Shown here one piece after another: positions 1 through 8,027 of a DNA stretch of 64,000 nucleotides. The notes below the pieces were generated by a model that ran no database searches, had not been told where the DNA came from, and saw only the letters and a list, made by a program, of their open reading frames with translations. How positions within the stretch are numbered: position 1 is the stretch's first letter; each line of letters starts with the position of its first letter. The DNA comes from Streptomyces sp. 130. GTDB taxonomy: Bacteria; Actinomycetota; Actinomycetes; Streptomycetales; Streptomycetaceae. The stretch is from contig NZ_VJNO01000003.1 of NCBI RefSeq assembly GCF_007096885.1, positions 186,001 through 250,000 of the forward strand, written 5' to 3'. A program made the translations under genes and the position numbers.

Positions 1-345
1 AAGATCGCGACCTCCTCCAAGAAGGACACCGGGCCCGCCACCCGTGAGATCGACGAGTTCGTCCTGCTGATCGGCGTGCGGGACGTGAAGGCCGCCAAAC
101 AGTTCTACGTGGACCGGGGCCTGGCCGTGGGCAAGAGCTTCGGCGGGAAGTACGCCGAATTCCTGCCCGGCGGGCCCGGCGCCGTCAAGCCGGCCCTGTA
201 CGAGCGCCGCGCCCTCGCCAAGGACCTCGGCGTCCCGGACGAAGCGGCCGGCTCCCACCGAATCGTCCTCGGCGGCACCGCCGGGGCCTTCACCGACCCG
301 GACGGCTTCGTCCGGGAGCCCGCCGCCTCCGCCGCCCACGCCTGA
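1..345 (+). CDS. VOC (glyoxalase-like) protein, 3' part
   Basis: The frame is open from the first base of the window, so this is the C-terminal 114 residues of a longer protein whose start lies outside. The visible part has the second beta-alpha-beta half of a vicinal-oxygen-chelate fold: a strand reading EFVLLIGVRDV, a helix with AAKQFYVDRGLAVG, and a final FTDPDGFV turn typical of glyoxalase/bleomycin-resistance-like proteins. The GTG at 76 could only start an implausibly short version. No substrate can be named. It ends about 47 bp before the next gene on the same strand. Confidence 0.75.
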   Translation, partial: KIATSSKKDTGPATREIDEFVLLIGVRDVKAAKQFYVDRGLAVGKSFGGKYAEFLPGGPGAVKPALYERRALAKDLGVPDEAAGSHRIVLGGTAGAFTDPDGFVREPAASAAHA

Positions 346-392
346 GCCCGCACGCCCGCCGCGCTCTGCCCCGTACGAAAGGAACCCCTGCC

Positions 393-854
393 ATGCCGAT
401 GTCGAAGTCCACCGAGAACTACAGCGGATTCACCGCCGAGGAGCGGGCCGCGATGAAGGAGCACGCGCGAGAGGAGAAGAAGGCGGCTTCGCGGCGCGGC
501 GCGTCCCGGGCCGAGAAGGAGGCGGCGGCGGAGCGGGACGTCCTCGAGAAGATCGCCGAGATGCAGGACACCGACCGCACCCTCGCCGAGCGCATCCACA
601 AGATCATCAGAGCGGCCGCTCCGGAACTCGCCCCGAAGCTCTGGTACGGCATGCCCGCCTACGCCAGGGACGGCAAGGTCGTCTGCCACTTCCAGAGCGC
701 GGAGAAGTTCAAGTCGAGGTACGCGACACTGGGCTTCAGCGATCAGGCGGCGCTGGACGACGGCGTCATGTGGCCGGCCGCGTACGCCCTGACCGAGCTG
801 ACCGCCGCCGCCGAGGAGCAGATCACCGCGCTCGTCCGGAAGGCGGTGGGCTGA
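393..854 (+). CDS. DUF1801 / YdhG-like protein
   Basis: The product has 153 residues. The N-terminal third is charged and Lys/Glu/Ala-rich (about residues 1-50, probably helical). The C-terminal part carries the DUF1801 pattern: LWYGMPAYARDGKVVCHFQSA followed by ATLGFSDQAAL. This family includes the frataxin-like YdhG proteins, but no reaction is established. The ATG at 393 follows AAAGGA with good spacing; an in-frame ATG at 399 is also possible. It is downstream of the truncated VOC gene and may be co-transcribed with it. A strong hairpin follows. Confidence 0.8.
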   Translation: MPMSKSTENYSGFTAEERAAMKEHAREEKKAASRRGASRAEKEAAAERDVLEKIAEMQDTDRTLAERIHKIIRAAAPELAPKLWYGMPAYARDGKVVCHFQSAEKFKSRYATLGFSDQAALDDGVMWPAAYALTELTAAAEEQITALVRKAVG

Positions 855-878
855 GTCTTCCGCACTCCCCCGCGGCCC

Positions 879-918
879 GCCCCTGCCGCCGGACCGTTCC
901 CGGTCCGGCGGCAGGGGT
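879..918. terminator. Strong hairpin terminator
   Basis: Bases 880-896 pair perfectly with 901-917 (17 bp) around a TTCC loop, with one more wobble pair outside. It lies 25 bases after the DUF1801 stop codon. There is no U tract, which is normal for Streptomyces terminators. Confidence 0.8.
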
Positions 919-981
919 TGACGGCGATGTGAGACTTGCGCCATGGACATGGGGCGTGAGTCGCGGTGGGAGAAGGACGCG

Positions 982-1197
982 ATGACGGTGGAGATCGTCT
1001 TCGCCCTGGTGACGGCCACCGCGCTGGGGGCGGTCGTCTTCGCCGCGTGCTTCGCGCTCACCCTGGCGCTCGACGTCACCGGCCCGGCGCGTGAGAACAC
1101 GCTGACCGCGGGCGCGCTGCTCGCAGCCGCGGCCGGGGTGTGGCGCACGGTGCGCGTGCTGCGCCGGTTCGACGCGCGGCGCCGTCAGGGCCACTGA
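982..1197 (+). CDS. Small two-helix membrane protein
   Basis: This predicted 71-residue protein has two hydrophobic segments (about residues 2-30 and 38-55) and a basic tail ending RRFDARRRQGH, which suggests a small inner-membrane protein with a cytoplasmic C terminus. I chose the ATG at 982 because AGAAGGA ends just before it and the mature sequence then begins with the hydrophobic helix; an upstream in-frame ATG at 943 would add 13 polar residues. No family was recognised. It ends 10 bp from the stop of the convergent TetR gene. Confidence 0.6.
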   Translation: MTVEIVFALVTATALGAVVFAACFALTLALDVTGPARENTLTAGALLAAAAGVWRTVRVLRRFDARRRQGH

Positions 1198-1207
1198 GCC
1201 GGCCGCT

Positions 1208-1909
1208 CTACGCTCCGGCCTGCAGCCGCAGGCCCGCCAGGGTCAGGTCCAGCGCGGAGCGGAACTGGTCCACGTCGTCGTGGCCGTCGAACTCGTCGAC
1301 GATCTCGTGGACGAAGGGGTAGTCCTCCGGATCGAGCCCCCGCCAGGCCGTGGCGAACCGGCCGAGGTATTCCTCGCGGTCCACGGCCCCGTCAAGGACC
1401 TCCTCCGGCGGTTCCTGCCCCATGTCGACGGCGGAGCCGACCACGACACCGACGACCGCGGAGACGGCGTGGAACCGCTGACGCGCGTCGAGCTCGAGGC
1501 GAAGGGTCTGCCGGCCCAGCTTCTCGTACACGCGCAGGGAGTTGCTCTGCACATCGGTGTTGCGCATGAAGTACGCGCCGAGCCAGGGCCTCTCCACGAC
1601 CGCGTCGAACAGCGTCACGGCCATCGCGCGCAGGTCGTCGACGGGGTCGTCGCTCTCCGGAAGCTTCTCGATCTCGGCGAGGACGGTGCCCATCACGTGG
1701 TCGGTGGCGCGGTCGAGCAGTTCGTCCTTGCTCGCGACATACCAGTAGATGCTGGCGACGCCGCCGCCGAGGCGCTGCGCGAGCGCGCGGAACGTCAGCG
1801 CGGGCGCGCCGGCCTCGTCCAGCAGGGCCACCGCCTCGGTCAGCACGGACTCCATCGAGTGCGAAGCCCGGCGACGTCCTCCGTCGGACCGGCGCCGCTG
1901 CTGTGCCAT
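1208..1909 (-). CDS. TetR-family regulator, TetR_C-like
   Basis: This 233-residue regulator has an N-terminal helix-turn-helix at about residues 25-65 (FRALAQRLGGGVASIYWYV) and a helical ligand-binding domain after it. The GGVASIYWYVASKDELLD form resembles the TetR/TetR_C group with tetracycline-type C domains. The ATG at 1909 has an excellent GGAGGA ribosome site 7 bases upstream. It is divergent from an MFS efflux gene with a dyad between them, so it very likely represses both genes and is released by a compound that the pump exports. The ligand is unknown. Confidence 0.9.
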   Translation of the reverse strand: MAQQRRRSDGGRRRASHSMESVLTEAVALLDEAGAPALTFRALAQRLGGGVASIYWYVASKDELLDRATDHVMGTVLAEIEKLPESDDPVDDLRAMAVTLFDAVVERPWLGAYFMRNTDVQSNSLRVYEKLGRQTLRLELDARQRFHAVSAVVGVVVGSAVDMGQEPPEEVLDGAVDREEYLGRFATAWRGLDPEDYPFVHEIVDEFDGHDDVDQFRSALDLTLAGLRLQAGA

Positions 1910-1937
1910 GCCTGCTTCCTCCCGCTCTTTGCACCTC

Positions 1938-1997
1938 ATCGAACGTTGTTCTATCGTAGCGCATCGTACGGCGTTCGATAGCCGAACGATGTTCGAT
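1938..1997. promoter_or_regulatory. Dyad operator between tetR and MFS genes
   Basis: ATCGAACGTTGTTC at 1938-1951 is the inverted counterpart of GAACGATGTTCGAT at 1984-1997 (12 of 14 positions match), with a second inner pair TATCG/CGATA at 1952-1956 and 1976-1980. The dyad fills the divergent promoter region and is the natural binding site for the adjacent TetR protein. Its function is inferred from position and symmetry. Confidence 0.65.
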
Positions 1998-2012
1998 CGA
2001 AGGGACCGCGCC

Positions 2013-3482
2013 ATGACTACCGCCCCACCCGGAAACGGGACCCGCTCCTATCCCTCGCTGCGCGCGGCGTGGATGCCGCTGGCCGCCCTGTGCCTGGCCT
2101 TCTTCGTCGAGATGGTCGACAACACCCTGCTGTCCATCGCCCTGCCCACGATCGGCCGCGACCTGGGCAGCGGCACGACCGCGTTGCAGTGGGTCACCGG
2201 CGCGTACTCGCTGACGTTCGGCGGCCTTCTGCTGACCGCCGGATCGATGGCGGACCGGCTCGGCCGCCGCCGGGTGCTGCTCATCGGGCTCACCGTGTTC
2301 GGGGCGCTGAGTCTGTGCGTCGCCCTCGTCTCCACCGCGGGCGAGCTGATCGCCCTGCGGGCCGCGCTCGGCGTGGCGGCCGCCGCGATGGCCCCGATCA
2401 CGAACTCCCTGGTCTTCCGCCTGTTCGACGACAAGGCCCTGCGGATGCGCGCGATGACCGTCATGATCACCGTGGGCATGTCCGGCTTCGTTCTCGGCCC
2501 GCTGCTCGGCGGTACCGCGCTGGCGCACGTGCGGTGGGAATGGCTGCTGCTCGTCAACGCCCCGATCGCGCTGATCGCCTGCGTCGGCGTCCGGCTCGGC
2601 GTACCGGCGGACCGCCCGGAGGATCTGACCGAGGACGCGCTCGACGTGCCGGGGGCGCTGCTGAGCGTCGTCGCCATCGGGCTCGCCTGCTACTCGCTGA
2701 CCAGCGGGGTCGAGCACGGCTGGCTGTCCGGGATCACCCTCGCGTCGATCGTGGGCGCGGTCGCCGCCGCGTACGCCTTCGTCCGGCACGAGCGGCGCAG
2801 CGCGTCGCCCATGCTGGACCTCCGGGTCTTCTCGAACGGCACGGTGCGGGGGGCCGCCCTCGCGCAGATCGGAACGTCCATCGCGATGGCCAGTGTGATG
2901 TTCGGGCTGATCCTGCACTTCCAGTACGCGTACGGGTGGAGCCCGGTCCGGGCCGGCCTGGCCAACCTGCCCATCATCGTGACGATGCTCATGGCCACCC
3001 CGCTGTCCGAATGGCTGGCCCGCCGCTTCGGGCACCGCGTCGCCTGTCTGGTGGGCGCGGCCTGTCTGGCGGGGGCGCTGGCCGGTCTCGCCTGGGGCGT
3101 CGAGCACGGGTACGCCGTGATCGCGGTGTGCATGGTGCTCATGACCGTGGGGCTGCGCACGGTCATGACGATCTGCGCGGTGGCCCTCGTGGACGCGATG
3201 CCCGGCAACCGCACCTCGATCGCCGCCGCCCTGAACGACACCGCCCAGGAGGTCGGCTCCAGCGTCGGCACGGCGGTGGTCGGCACCCTGATCGCCGCGC
3301 TGGTCACCACGTCGCTGCCCGCCGGGGTGTGGAGCGGCGACCTCGTCGCGTCGTTCTTCCACGGCGAACGGATCACCTACGCGCTGCTCGCCGTCGTCGT
3401 CGGGCTGATCGCGGCCGGTGGCGCGCTGAGCCTCACCGACTCCCGCAGCGTCGAGGAACACCCCGTCGAGGAGCCCGCCTGA
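2013..3482 (+). CDS. DHA2-type MFS drug efflux transporter
   Basis: The 489-residue integral membrane protein has about 14 hydrophobic segments, the size and layout of the DHA2 drug:proton antiporters. Motif A is present after helix 2 as GSMADRLGRRRVLL. Helix 1 reads LAALCLAFFVEMVDNTLLSIALP, with the acidic residue (VEMVDNT) usual in this group. The ATG at 2013 follows AAGGGA with 7-base spacing; an ATG at 1989 is in frame but lies within the operator. Divergent from and probably repressed by the TetR gene at 1208-1909. Likely exports a hydrophobic toxic compound; the substrate is unknown. Confidence 0.9.
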   Translation: MTTAPPGNGTRSYPSLRAAWMPLAALCLAFFVEMVDNTLLSIALPTIGRDLGSGTTALQWVTGAYSLTFGGLLLTAGSMADRLGRRRVLLIGLTVFGALSLCVALVSTAGELIALRAALGVAAAAMAPITNSLVFRLFDDKALRMRAMTVMITVGMSGFVLGPLLGGTALAHVRWEWLLLVNAPIALIACVGVRLGVPADRPEDLTEDALDVPGALLSVVAIGLACYSLTSGVEHGWLSGITLASIVGAVAAAYAFVRHERRSASPMLDLRVFSNGTVRGAALAQIGTSIAMASVMFGLILHFQYAYGWSPVRAGLANLPIIVTMLMATPLSEWLARRFGHRVACLVGAACLAGALAGLAWGVEHGYAVIAVCMVLMTVGLRTVMTICAVALVDAMPGNRTSIAAALNDTAQEVGSSVGTAVVGTLIAALVTTSLPAGVWSGDLVASFFHGERITYALLAVVVGLIAAGGALSLTDSRSVEEHPVEEPA

Positions 3483-3518
3483 CGCGCGCACCGGCAGCCG
3501 GGCCCGTCGGTCCCGGGC

Positions 3519-4214
3519 TCAGTTGCCGGGCGGCAGCAGATTCCTGGTCAGGTCGAAGGCGGACGTCGCGGTGGCGAGGAGGGCGTTGACCCGGCCGAGC
3601 ACCCGGTTGGCGCGGTCGGTGTCCTGTGCGCCGGCCGCGTCCGACAGGTCCTCCGCGTATTCGCGAGCCCTGACCGCCTCCTCGGGCGTGGCGCCCTCCG
3701 AGTCCGCCCGGAGGGCGGTCGCCAGCTGGTGGTACGAGATGCCGGACAGGTCGGCGCTGCTGTCCCGCCCGCTGCTCTGGGCCACGCCGTGCGGGCTGTT
3801 GACGTTGACTGCCGCGAAGCCGCCCTCCGAGGCCGTTATGTGCATCGACTCGTCACTGCTCCCTGTCCACATGAAGTGCTTCCGGTATTCGCGCCACCCC
3901 TTGCGGGTGAGGGCGTAGGAGCCGAACCTCCAGCCTTCGACGCGCAGGAGTCTGTGCTTGACGGGTTCCGCGAGGACGAGCAGGGCGTCGGCGCGGTTCC
4001 AGTTCCGCTCGGCGAAGTAGGGCCCCAGGTGGACCCGCGCGCCCAGGCTGGGGGACCTGCGGCAGATCTCCTGGAACGCCTGCTTCTGGTAGATGTCCAG
4101 CCTGTCCATGCTGATGGACAGGGCGGGCAGCTTCCGCCTGTGGACGACGGTCCGGAGCCTCAGGAACAGCCAGTACACGGCCGCGACGCACAGCAGCAGG
4201 AGAAGGGGTTCCAC
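3519..4214 (-). CDS. Membrane-anchored hypothetical protein
   Basis: This 231-residue protein starts with one transmembrane segment (PLLLLLCVAAVYWLFL) followed by arginines, so the remainder should be cytoplasmic. Residues about 35-120 look like a small alpha/beta or winged-helix domain (FQEICRRSPSL, RVEGWRFGSYALTRKGW). A helical C-terminal region rich in Ala, Glu and Asp follows. I chose the GTG at 4214 because AGGAG lies 5 bases upstream; an ATG at 4250 would add 12 residues without a ribosome site. No family was recognised. It converges on the MFS gene. Confidence 0.65.
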   Translation of the reverse strand: MEPLLLLLCVAAVYWLFLRLRTVVHRRKLPALSISMDRLDIYQKQAFQEICRRSPSLGARVHLGPYFAERNWNRADALLVLAEPVKHRLLRVEGWRFGSYALTRKGWREYRKHFMWTGSSDESMHITASEGGFAAVNVNSPHGVAQSSGRDSSADLSGISYHQLATALRADSEGATPEEAVRAREYAEDLSDAAGAQDTDRANRVLGRVNALLATATSAFDLTRNLLPPGN

Positions 4215-4425
4215 TCGGGCTCCTGATTCTCTCGCGCCAGCAAGTCCCATGATTTTACGCGGAGTTGGCGCGCCCTGGAATGCCCGAGCCGGCCACCGGA
4301 GAGAGCGCTGCCCGTGGGTGTGCCACTGAAGTCTCACGGCCGGGTCGGCTCCACGGCATGACGCCGCCGGCACGGCCTTGCCCCTACCGTCCGGTCATCG
4401 CGCCGAACCCGAGAAGGGGCTCCCC

Positions 4426-4911
4426 ATGGCGCTCGCACCCGACGTCCTCCCCGCACGCCGCCGACCGCTGCCGCTGCGGGCGGGCCCGCTCCTGGTCCAT
4501 GCGCTGCCGGCGCTGCCCGCCACCGTCCTCGCTCTGCTGCCGGCCCTGACCGGCAACGCGTCGGCCGCCGGCCGGCTGCAACGGCGCCTCACGTCCTTCG
4601 GCGGGCCGACCGGGTCCCCGTCGGCCGCGCCTCTTCCGCCCGAGCCGGACCGCTTCCGGACCGTCGTCGGTCGTGCCCTCCGCGGCCTCCCGGCAAACGC
4701 CCTCGCCTCGGCCCCGGCCGCCCCCTCCGTGCTCCTTCTCCTCACCCGCGGCCTGCTCCATCCGCTGGCAACGGCAGGTGAGGACACGTCCCACGCCTGG
4801 GGCGGCCCCACTCCGGCGGGCGCCTGAATAGCCCACTTCGCGATCGCCCTGGCCGTGGTCGCGGTGGTAGCGGCACTCCTCGCCGCCACCCGACGCCCGC
4901 ACCGGTGGTGA
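4426..4911 (+). pseudogene. Membrane protein gene broken by in-frame TGA
   Basis: From the ATG at 4426 (AAGGGG upstream) the frame encodes 133 residues with hydrophobic stretches, then meets TGA at 4825-4827. The same frame stays open for 27 more codons to a second TGA at 4909-4911. Those codons have strong G/C third positions and encode a clear membrane helix with a basic end (AIALAVVAVVAALLAA, then TRRPHRW). The stop follows GGPTPAGA, where a tryptophan (TGG) would fit. The simplest reading is a former membrane or sensor protein inactivated by TGG to TGA. Alternatives are a sequencing error or a fortuitous downstream frame. Confidence 0.45.
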
Positions 4912-4951
4912 CCACCGGGAACAGTCCCGGCCCCGCACCGGCCCCCCGGCA

Positions 4952-5488
4952 TCAACCGGCCGCGCCCTCGACCACCCCGGTCAACGCGTCGGCGGACTCC
5001 GGCGTCAGACGGTAGAAGCCCTGAAGGCTGACCGAGTTCTCGAGGCGGCCGTCCACCACGTACTTCAGGACACGTGTCCGGCCTCGGCGGTTCTGCCAGG
5101 TCAGTCGGGGAAGCAGGTCACCGGGGACCGGCACGTCGAAGCGTACGGGGGTCGCCGCCACGTGCACCGCCTCCGCGCCGCAGCCACCCGCACCGAGCAT
5201 CGCCCAGTCGTCGTGGCCCGGAAAGGCGGGGTCCTGCCACGTGACGGGAGGCGTGCCGCAGCAGGTGCCTCGTTCCCTGTCGACCACGCGCAGCCGGCTC
5301 ACCACGTAGACCTGGCGTTGGTTGACGTGCAGCGCGTAGACCGTGTCCCCGGTGTTGGCGCCCGCCCAGCGGGGCAGGGAGGAGTGCGCGCCGCTGAAGG
5401 CGACGGGCGGTCGCTCGCCCGCCCGGCCCGCCTTGCGCAGCGCCCGGCAGACGTCGTGGGTCCACAGGACCGTGAAGGCTTCGGACAT
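4952..5488 (-). CDS. Conserved-looking hypothetical protein
   Basis: The product has 178 residues, with an N-terminal helical part (AFTVLWTHDVCRALRKAG) and a beta-rich middle (GDTVYALHVNQRQVYVVSRLRVVD). The middle is reminiscent of small PUA/EVE-like beta barrels, but this is a shape impression only. A Cys-Cys pair (GTCCGTP) and a later GGCGAEAV add two possible metal or redox cysteines. The C terminus ends LTGVVEGAAG. There is no signal peptide or membrane segment, so it is cytoplasmic. It is divergent from the S1-domain gene, with 60 bp between the starts. Confidence 0.65.
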   Translation of the reverse strand: MSEAFTVLWTHDVCRALRKAGRAGERPPVAFSGAHSSLPRWAGANTGDTVYALHVNQRQVYVVSRLRVVDRERGTCCGTPPVTWQDPAFPGHDDWAMLGAGGCGAEAVHVAATPVRFDVPVPGDLLPRLTWQNRRGRTRVLKYVVDGRLENSVSLQGFYRLTPESADALTGVVEGAAG

Positions 5489-5548
5489 GGCGTGATCCTA
5501 CGAACAGGGACTGACATCGCAGGCCGTGGCCGTGCCAGGGTATGCGGC

Positions 5549-6139
5549 ATGAACTGGCAGGCCGAGAGCCCGGAATTGTGGACGTTTCTGGGCTCATTGC
5601 ACCGCGGCGAGATCCTTACCGGCACCGTCGCCTCGATCGAGAGGTTCGGCGTCTTCGTCGCACTGGACGAGGGCCCCGCGCACCCCGTCTTCCCCGGCGT
5701 CGGGTTCCTCACGGCGCCCGAGTTGTCGTGGCGGCCGCTCCGCGATCCGGAGGACATCGTGCGGGTCGGGCAACGGGTCACATGCGAGTTCCTCGGCTTC
5801 GACACCCACAACGCGGAGGCCAGGCTGTCCTTGCGGGCCCTGCAAGCCGATCCGTTCGCGGCGCTCGCCTACCGCACCGAAGTCGGCCACATCCTGCGCG
5901 GAACGGTGACCGCGGTGCGGTCCATCGGCGTGTTCGTCGATGTCGGGGACGGGGTCGTCGGACTGGTGCCGTTCAGGGAGAATTACGGTCTCGCGGAGGT
6001 GCCCGGTCTCCCCTCGTCCGCCCGGTCGGACGACTTCGAGGCCGGTGCGGACATCACCATCGCCGTTCTGGACATCGACCTGCCGCGGAGACGGCTGCTG
6101 TTCGCCCAGGCGGACGGCGTCGGGTCGGCCCCGCGATGA
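5549..6139 (+). CDS. Two-S1-domain RNA-binding protein
   Basis: This 196-residue cytoplasmic protein contains two S1 (OB-fold) repeats, at about residues 18-95 and 110-190. Each shows the pattern G-x-V-x-x-I-x-x-[FI]-G-V-F-V: GTVASIERFGVFVALDEG in the first and GTVTAVRSIGVFVDVGDG in the second. Stand-alone S1 proteins of this size in actinomycetes are thought to bind single-stranded RNA, but no specific role is established. The start is the ATG at 5549; no strong ribosome site is visible, so leaderless translation is possible. Confidence 0.85.
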   Translation: MNWQAESPELWTFLGSLHRGEILTGTVASIERFGVFVALDEGPAHPVFPGVGFLTAPELSWRPLRDPEDIVRVGQRVTCEFLGFDTHNAEARLSLRALQADPFAALAYRTEVGHILRGTVTAVRSIGVFVDVGDGVVGLVPFRENYGLAEVPGLPSSARSDDFEAGADITIAVLDIDLPRRRLLFAQADGVGSAPR

Positions 6140-6396
6140 GTTGGCGGAACGGCGGCGGTCGTCACCGGGACACACCGATCGTGTGCGGACAGTCCGACGC
6201 GTACCCCGGCGTCCGCCTCAATCCGGTCGAGAGCCGTACCTTCGACGCGCTGCTCCAGGCTGGAGTACGTCGCACCCATCCCCGACGGGCCGCCGGCGTG
6301 ACCGGCGGCGGCGCCGGGCCGGCGGGTGGGACGCCGGTGGTCCGGGTCAGGCGTCCTGGGGGCGCGCCGGGGCGGTGGCGTCCGCGTCGACGGTGA
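6136..6396 (+). CDS. Doubtful small ORF coupled to S1 gene
   Basis: An 87-codon frame begins at an ATG that overlaps the S1-gene stop as ATGA, the usual sign of translational coupling. The first 45 residues look possibly protein-like (YPGVRLNPVESRTFDALLQ), but the rest is low-complexity Gly/Arg/Pro and runs 50 bp into the end of the convergent M23 gene. It may be a remnant of a longer gene or no gene at all. No homologue was recognised. Confidence 0.2.
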   Translation: MSWRNGGGRHRDTPIVCGQSDAYPGVRLNPVESRTFDALLQAGVRRTHPRRAAGVTGGGAGPAGGTPVVRVRRPGGAPGRWRPRRR

Positions 6397-7201
6397 ACGT
6401 CTCACCGCCGGCCGGCACGCCGACTCCGTGCCATGTGAACGGAATGCCGCGCGCCGTCTCCGGGTCGGGCCCGTCCATCAGCTGGAAGTGCACATGGGGC
6501 TCGGTCGAGTTGCCCGAATTGCCGCAGCGGCCGAGCAGGCGGCCCGACTCGACCCTGTCCCCCGGCCGGACGCACAGGGAGCCGCGCTGGACGTGGGCGT
6601 ACATGGCGTACTTTCCGTCGCCCAGGTCGAGGACTATGTGGTTGCCCACGACGCGGCGGCTGCCGCCGATGGTCCGGCCCACCCCCTCGACCACCCAGAA
6701 GTACAGGACCCCCGCGAGCGAGCTGCGGCTCAGGTGGTCGCGCTGGCCGTCCTCCGCGTGCACGACGGTCGCGTCGGCGACCGCGTACAGGGGCGCGCCG
6801 AAGGCGGGATAGTCCCGGTTGCGCCGGGCGACGGGCCAGAACCAGACGGGTGTGGGGCGGGCGGGCCCGCCGGCGGGCTCGGCCACGACATCGATGGCGT
6901 AGGTCTGCGCCAGGCCGTGCGTTCCGTGGCTCGGGACCTTGTCGGCCGGGCTGTTGACCGCGGACCAGCGGCCGGTGACCGGGGGCGCCACCGCGACGGG
7001 CGCCGGGGGGCGGCTCTTGATCCGGTGGCGGGCGGAGCGGGCCGTCACCAGGCCGATCCCCAGCGCACCGAGCGCCGGAAGCCAGCTCAGCCAGTAGTTG
7101 TACGGCAGCTCCACGAACGACCCGACGACGATCTGGGCGAAGAAGATCACCCACAGCGCGTACTGGGACTTCGCGGCGATCTTCCGGCGGTCCACGGACA
7201 T
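6347..7201 (-). CDS. Membrane-anchored M23 metallopeptidase
   Basis: The product has 284 residues. Two N-terminal hydrophobic segments (about residues 12-30 and 38-55) anchor it, and a LytM/M23 domain fills the C-terminal half. The zinc-site pattern is visible as GTHGLAQTYAIDV (first His and Asp) and EPHVHFQL (HxH), with GNHIVLDLGDGKYAMYAHV between. M23 enzymes cleave peptidoglycan cross-bridges or act as binding scaffolds; all expected ligands are present here, so activity is plausible. The ATG at 7201 follows AAGGGGGAG. The ArsR-type regulator gene is directly upstream on the same strand, with repeats between them. Confidence 0.85.
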   Translation of the reverse strand: MSVDRRKIAAKSQYALWVIFFAQIVVGSFVELPYNYWLSWLPALGALGIGLVTARSARHRIKSRPPAPVAVAPPVTGRWSAVNSPADKVPSHGTHGLAQTYAIDVVAEPAGGPARPTPVWFWPVARRNRDYPAFGAPLYAVADATVVHAEDGQRDHLSRSSLAGVLYFWVVEGVGRTIGGSRRVVGNHIVLDLGDGKYAMYAHVQRGSLCVRPGDRVESGRLLGRCGNSGNSTEPHVHFQLMDGPDPETARGIPFTWHGVGVPAGGETFTVDADATAPARPQDA

Positions 7202-7220
7202 GCTCTCCCCCTTGTACGTA

Positions 7221-7260
7221 AGCGGTGCACGCTTGCACGCCAGCGGTGCACGCAAGCGGT
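7221..7260. repeat. Direct repeats before the M23 gene
   Basis: AGCGGTGCACGC occurs at 7221-7232 and again at 7242-7253, exactly 21 bp (two helical turns) apart, followed by AAGCGGT. CTTGCACGC lies between them at 7232-7240. These lie in the short gap between the ArsR gene and the M23 gene and are probable regulator sites. Confidence 0.5.
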
Positions 7261-7766
7261 CAGGTCACGGGGCGTGCGGCGGTGAGCACCACGAGGAGCG
7301 GCACGACCCGCCCCGGTGGTATCTCGTAGCGGCCGCGCTCCGGTGAGTGCAGCCAGCCGGCGCCCGTCAGCTGACGCAGATGGTGGTAGACCTGGCCGGT
7401 CGTCCCGACTCCGTCGAGCGCGGCCAGTTCGGCGGCGGTGCGCAGGCCGCCCAGGACCTCGCGCAGCAGTGTGAGCCGCACGGGATGGCCGAGCGCGGCG
7501 AACGACGTGGCGGCCTCCGACCAGTCGTCGTCCAGCACCGTCTCGGTCAGCAGCCCGTACTGCCACTCGTAGCGGTGCCCGGTCGGCACGCGCACCGCGC
7601 CGGTGAACAGCACGGCCCCATCCGTCTCCTCCGTCACCGGGTGCCGCGCCTTCAGCGCGTCGAGCGCCCAGAAGTCGCCCTCCGCGACGGAGGGCGCGGC
7701 GGGGGCCGCCTCCACCAGCTCGGCCAGGCGTCGTTCGAGCGCGGTGACACGCGCCTCCAGATCCAT
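7260..7766 (-). CDS. ArsR-like winged-helix regulator
   Basis: This 168-residue protein has an N-terminal coiled-coil-like helix (LEARVTALERRLAELVEAA), a middle region, and a C-terminal winged helix-turn-helix at about residues 85-150 (SFAALGHPVRLTLLREVLGG, then TTGQVYHHLRQLTGAGWLH). The ALGHPVRLTLLR signature is that of ArsR/HTH_20 proteins. The DNA-binding domain is C-terminal rather than central, so the N-terminal part may sense something or mediate oligomerisation. No metal-binding cysteine motif is visible. It lies 58 bp upstream of the M23 peptidase gene and probably controls it and itself. Confidence 0.85.
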   Translation of the reverse strand: MDLEARVTALERRLAELVEAAPAAPSVAEGDFWALDALKARHPVTEETDGAVLFTGAVRVPTGHRYEWQYGLLTETVLDDDWSEAATSFAALGHPVRLTLLREVLGGLRTAAELAALDGVGTTGQVYHHLRQLTGAGWLHSPERGRYEIPPGRVVPLLVVLTAARPVT

Positions 7767-7778
7767 ACGACGAGGTTA

Positions 7779-7802
7779 CGTAATTACGGAGTTGCGTGCA
7801 AG
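7779..7802. promoter_or_regulatory. Palindromes upstream of arsR-like gene
   Basis: CGTAATTACG at 7779-7788 is a perfect 10-bp palindrome 12 bases upstream of the arsR-like start. GCGTGCAAG at 7794-7802 is the exact inverted copy of CTTGCACGC at 7232-7240 upstream of the M23 gene. The shared 9-mer suggests that one protein binds both places. Confidence 0.5.
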
Positions 7803-8027
7803 GGTGTTCCCGGGGTGCCGCGCGGGACATTCGGATCACGCGTCCCGGCCCGCCGCCTCCCCGCTCACCGACTCCGCGGCGCCCAGCTCGTCGGCGCGGA
7901 AATCGATCGCCCGCCCCCGAAAACACGCTCCGCGAGTTGCCACGCGCGTACCGTTACCCACACCATGGGATTATCGTCCGGGTCGGCTCGTACGGCCTCA
8001 CCGCCAGGGACGGGATGGGTACGGCTT

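Noticed and set aside
105-1148. A 347-codon minus-strand frame across the first three genes.
   Set aside because: Antisense low-complexity sequence; it also crosses the strong hairpin at 880-917.
1392-3491. A 699-codon minus-strand open frame across the MFS and TetR genes.
   Set aside because: Low-complexity His/Arg/Gly/Asp-rich shadow; the MFS transporter on the other strand has clear membrane helices and motif A.
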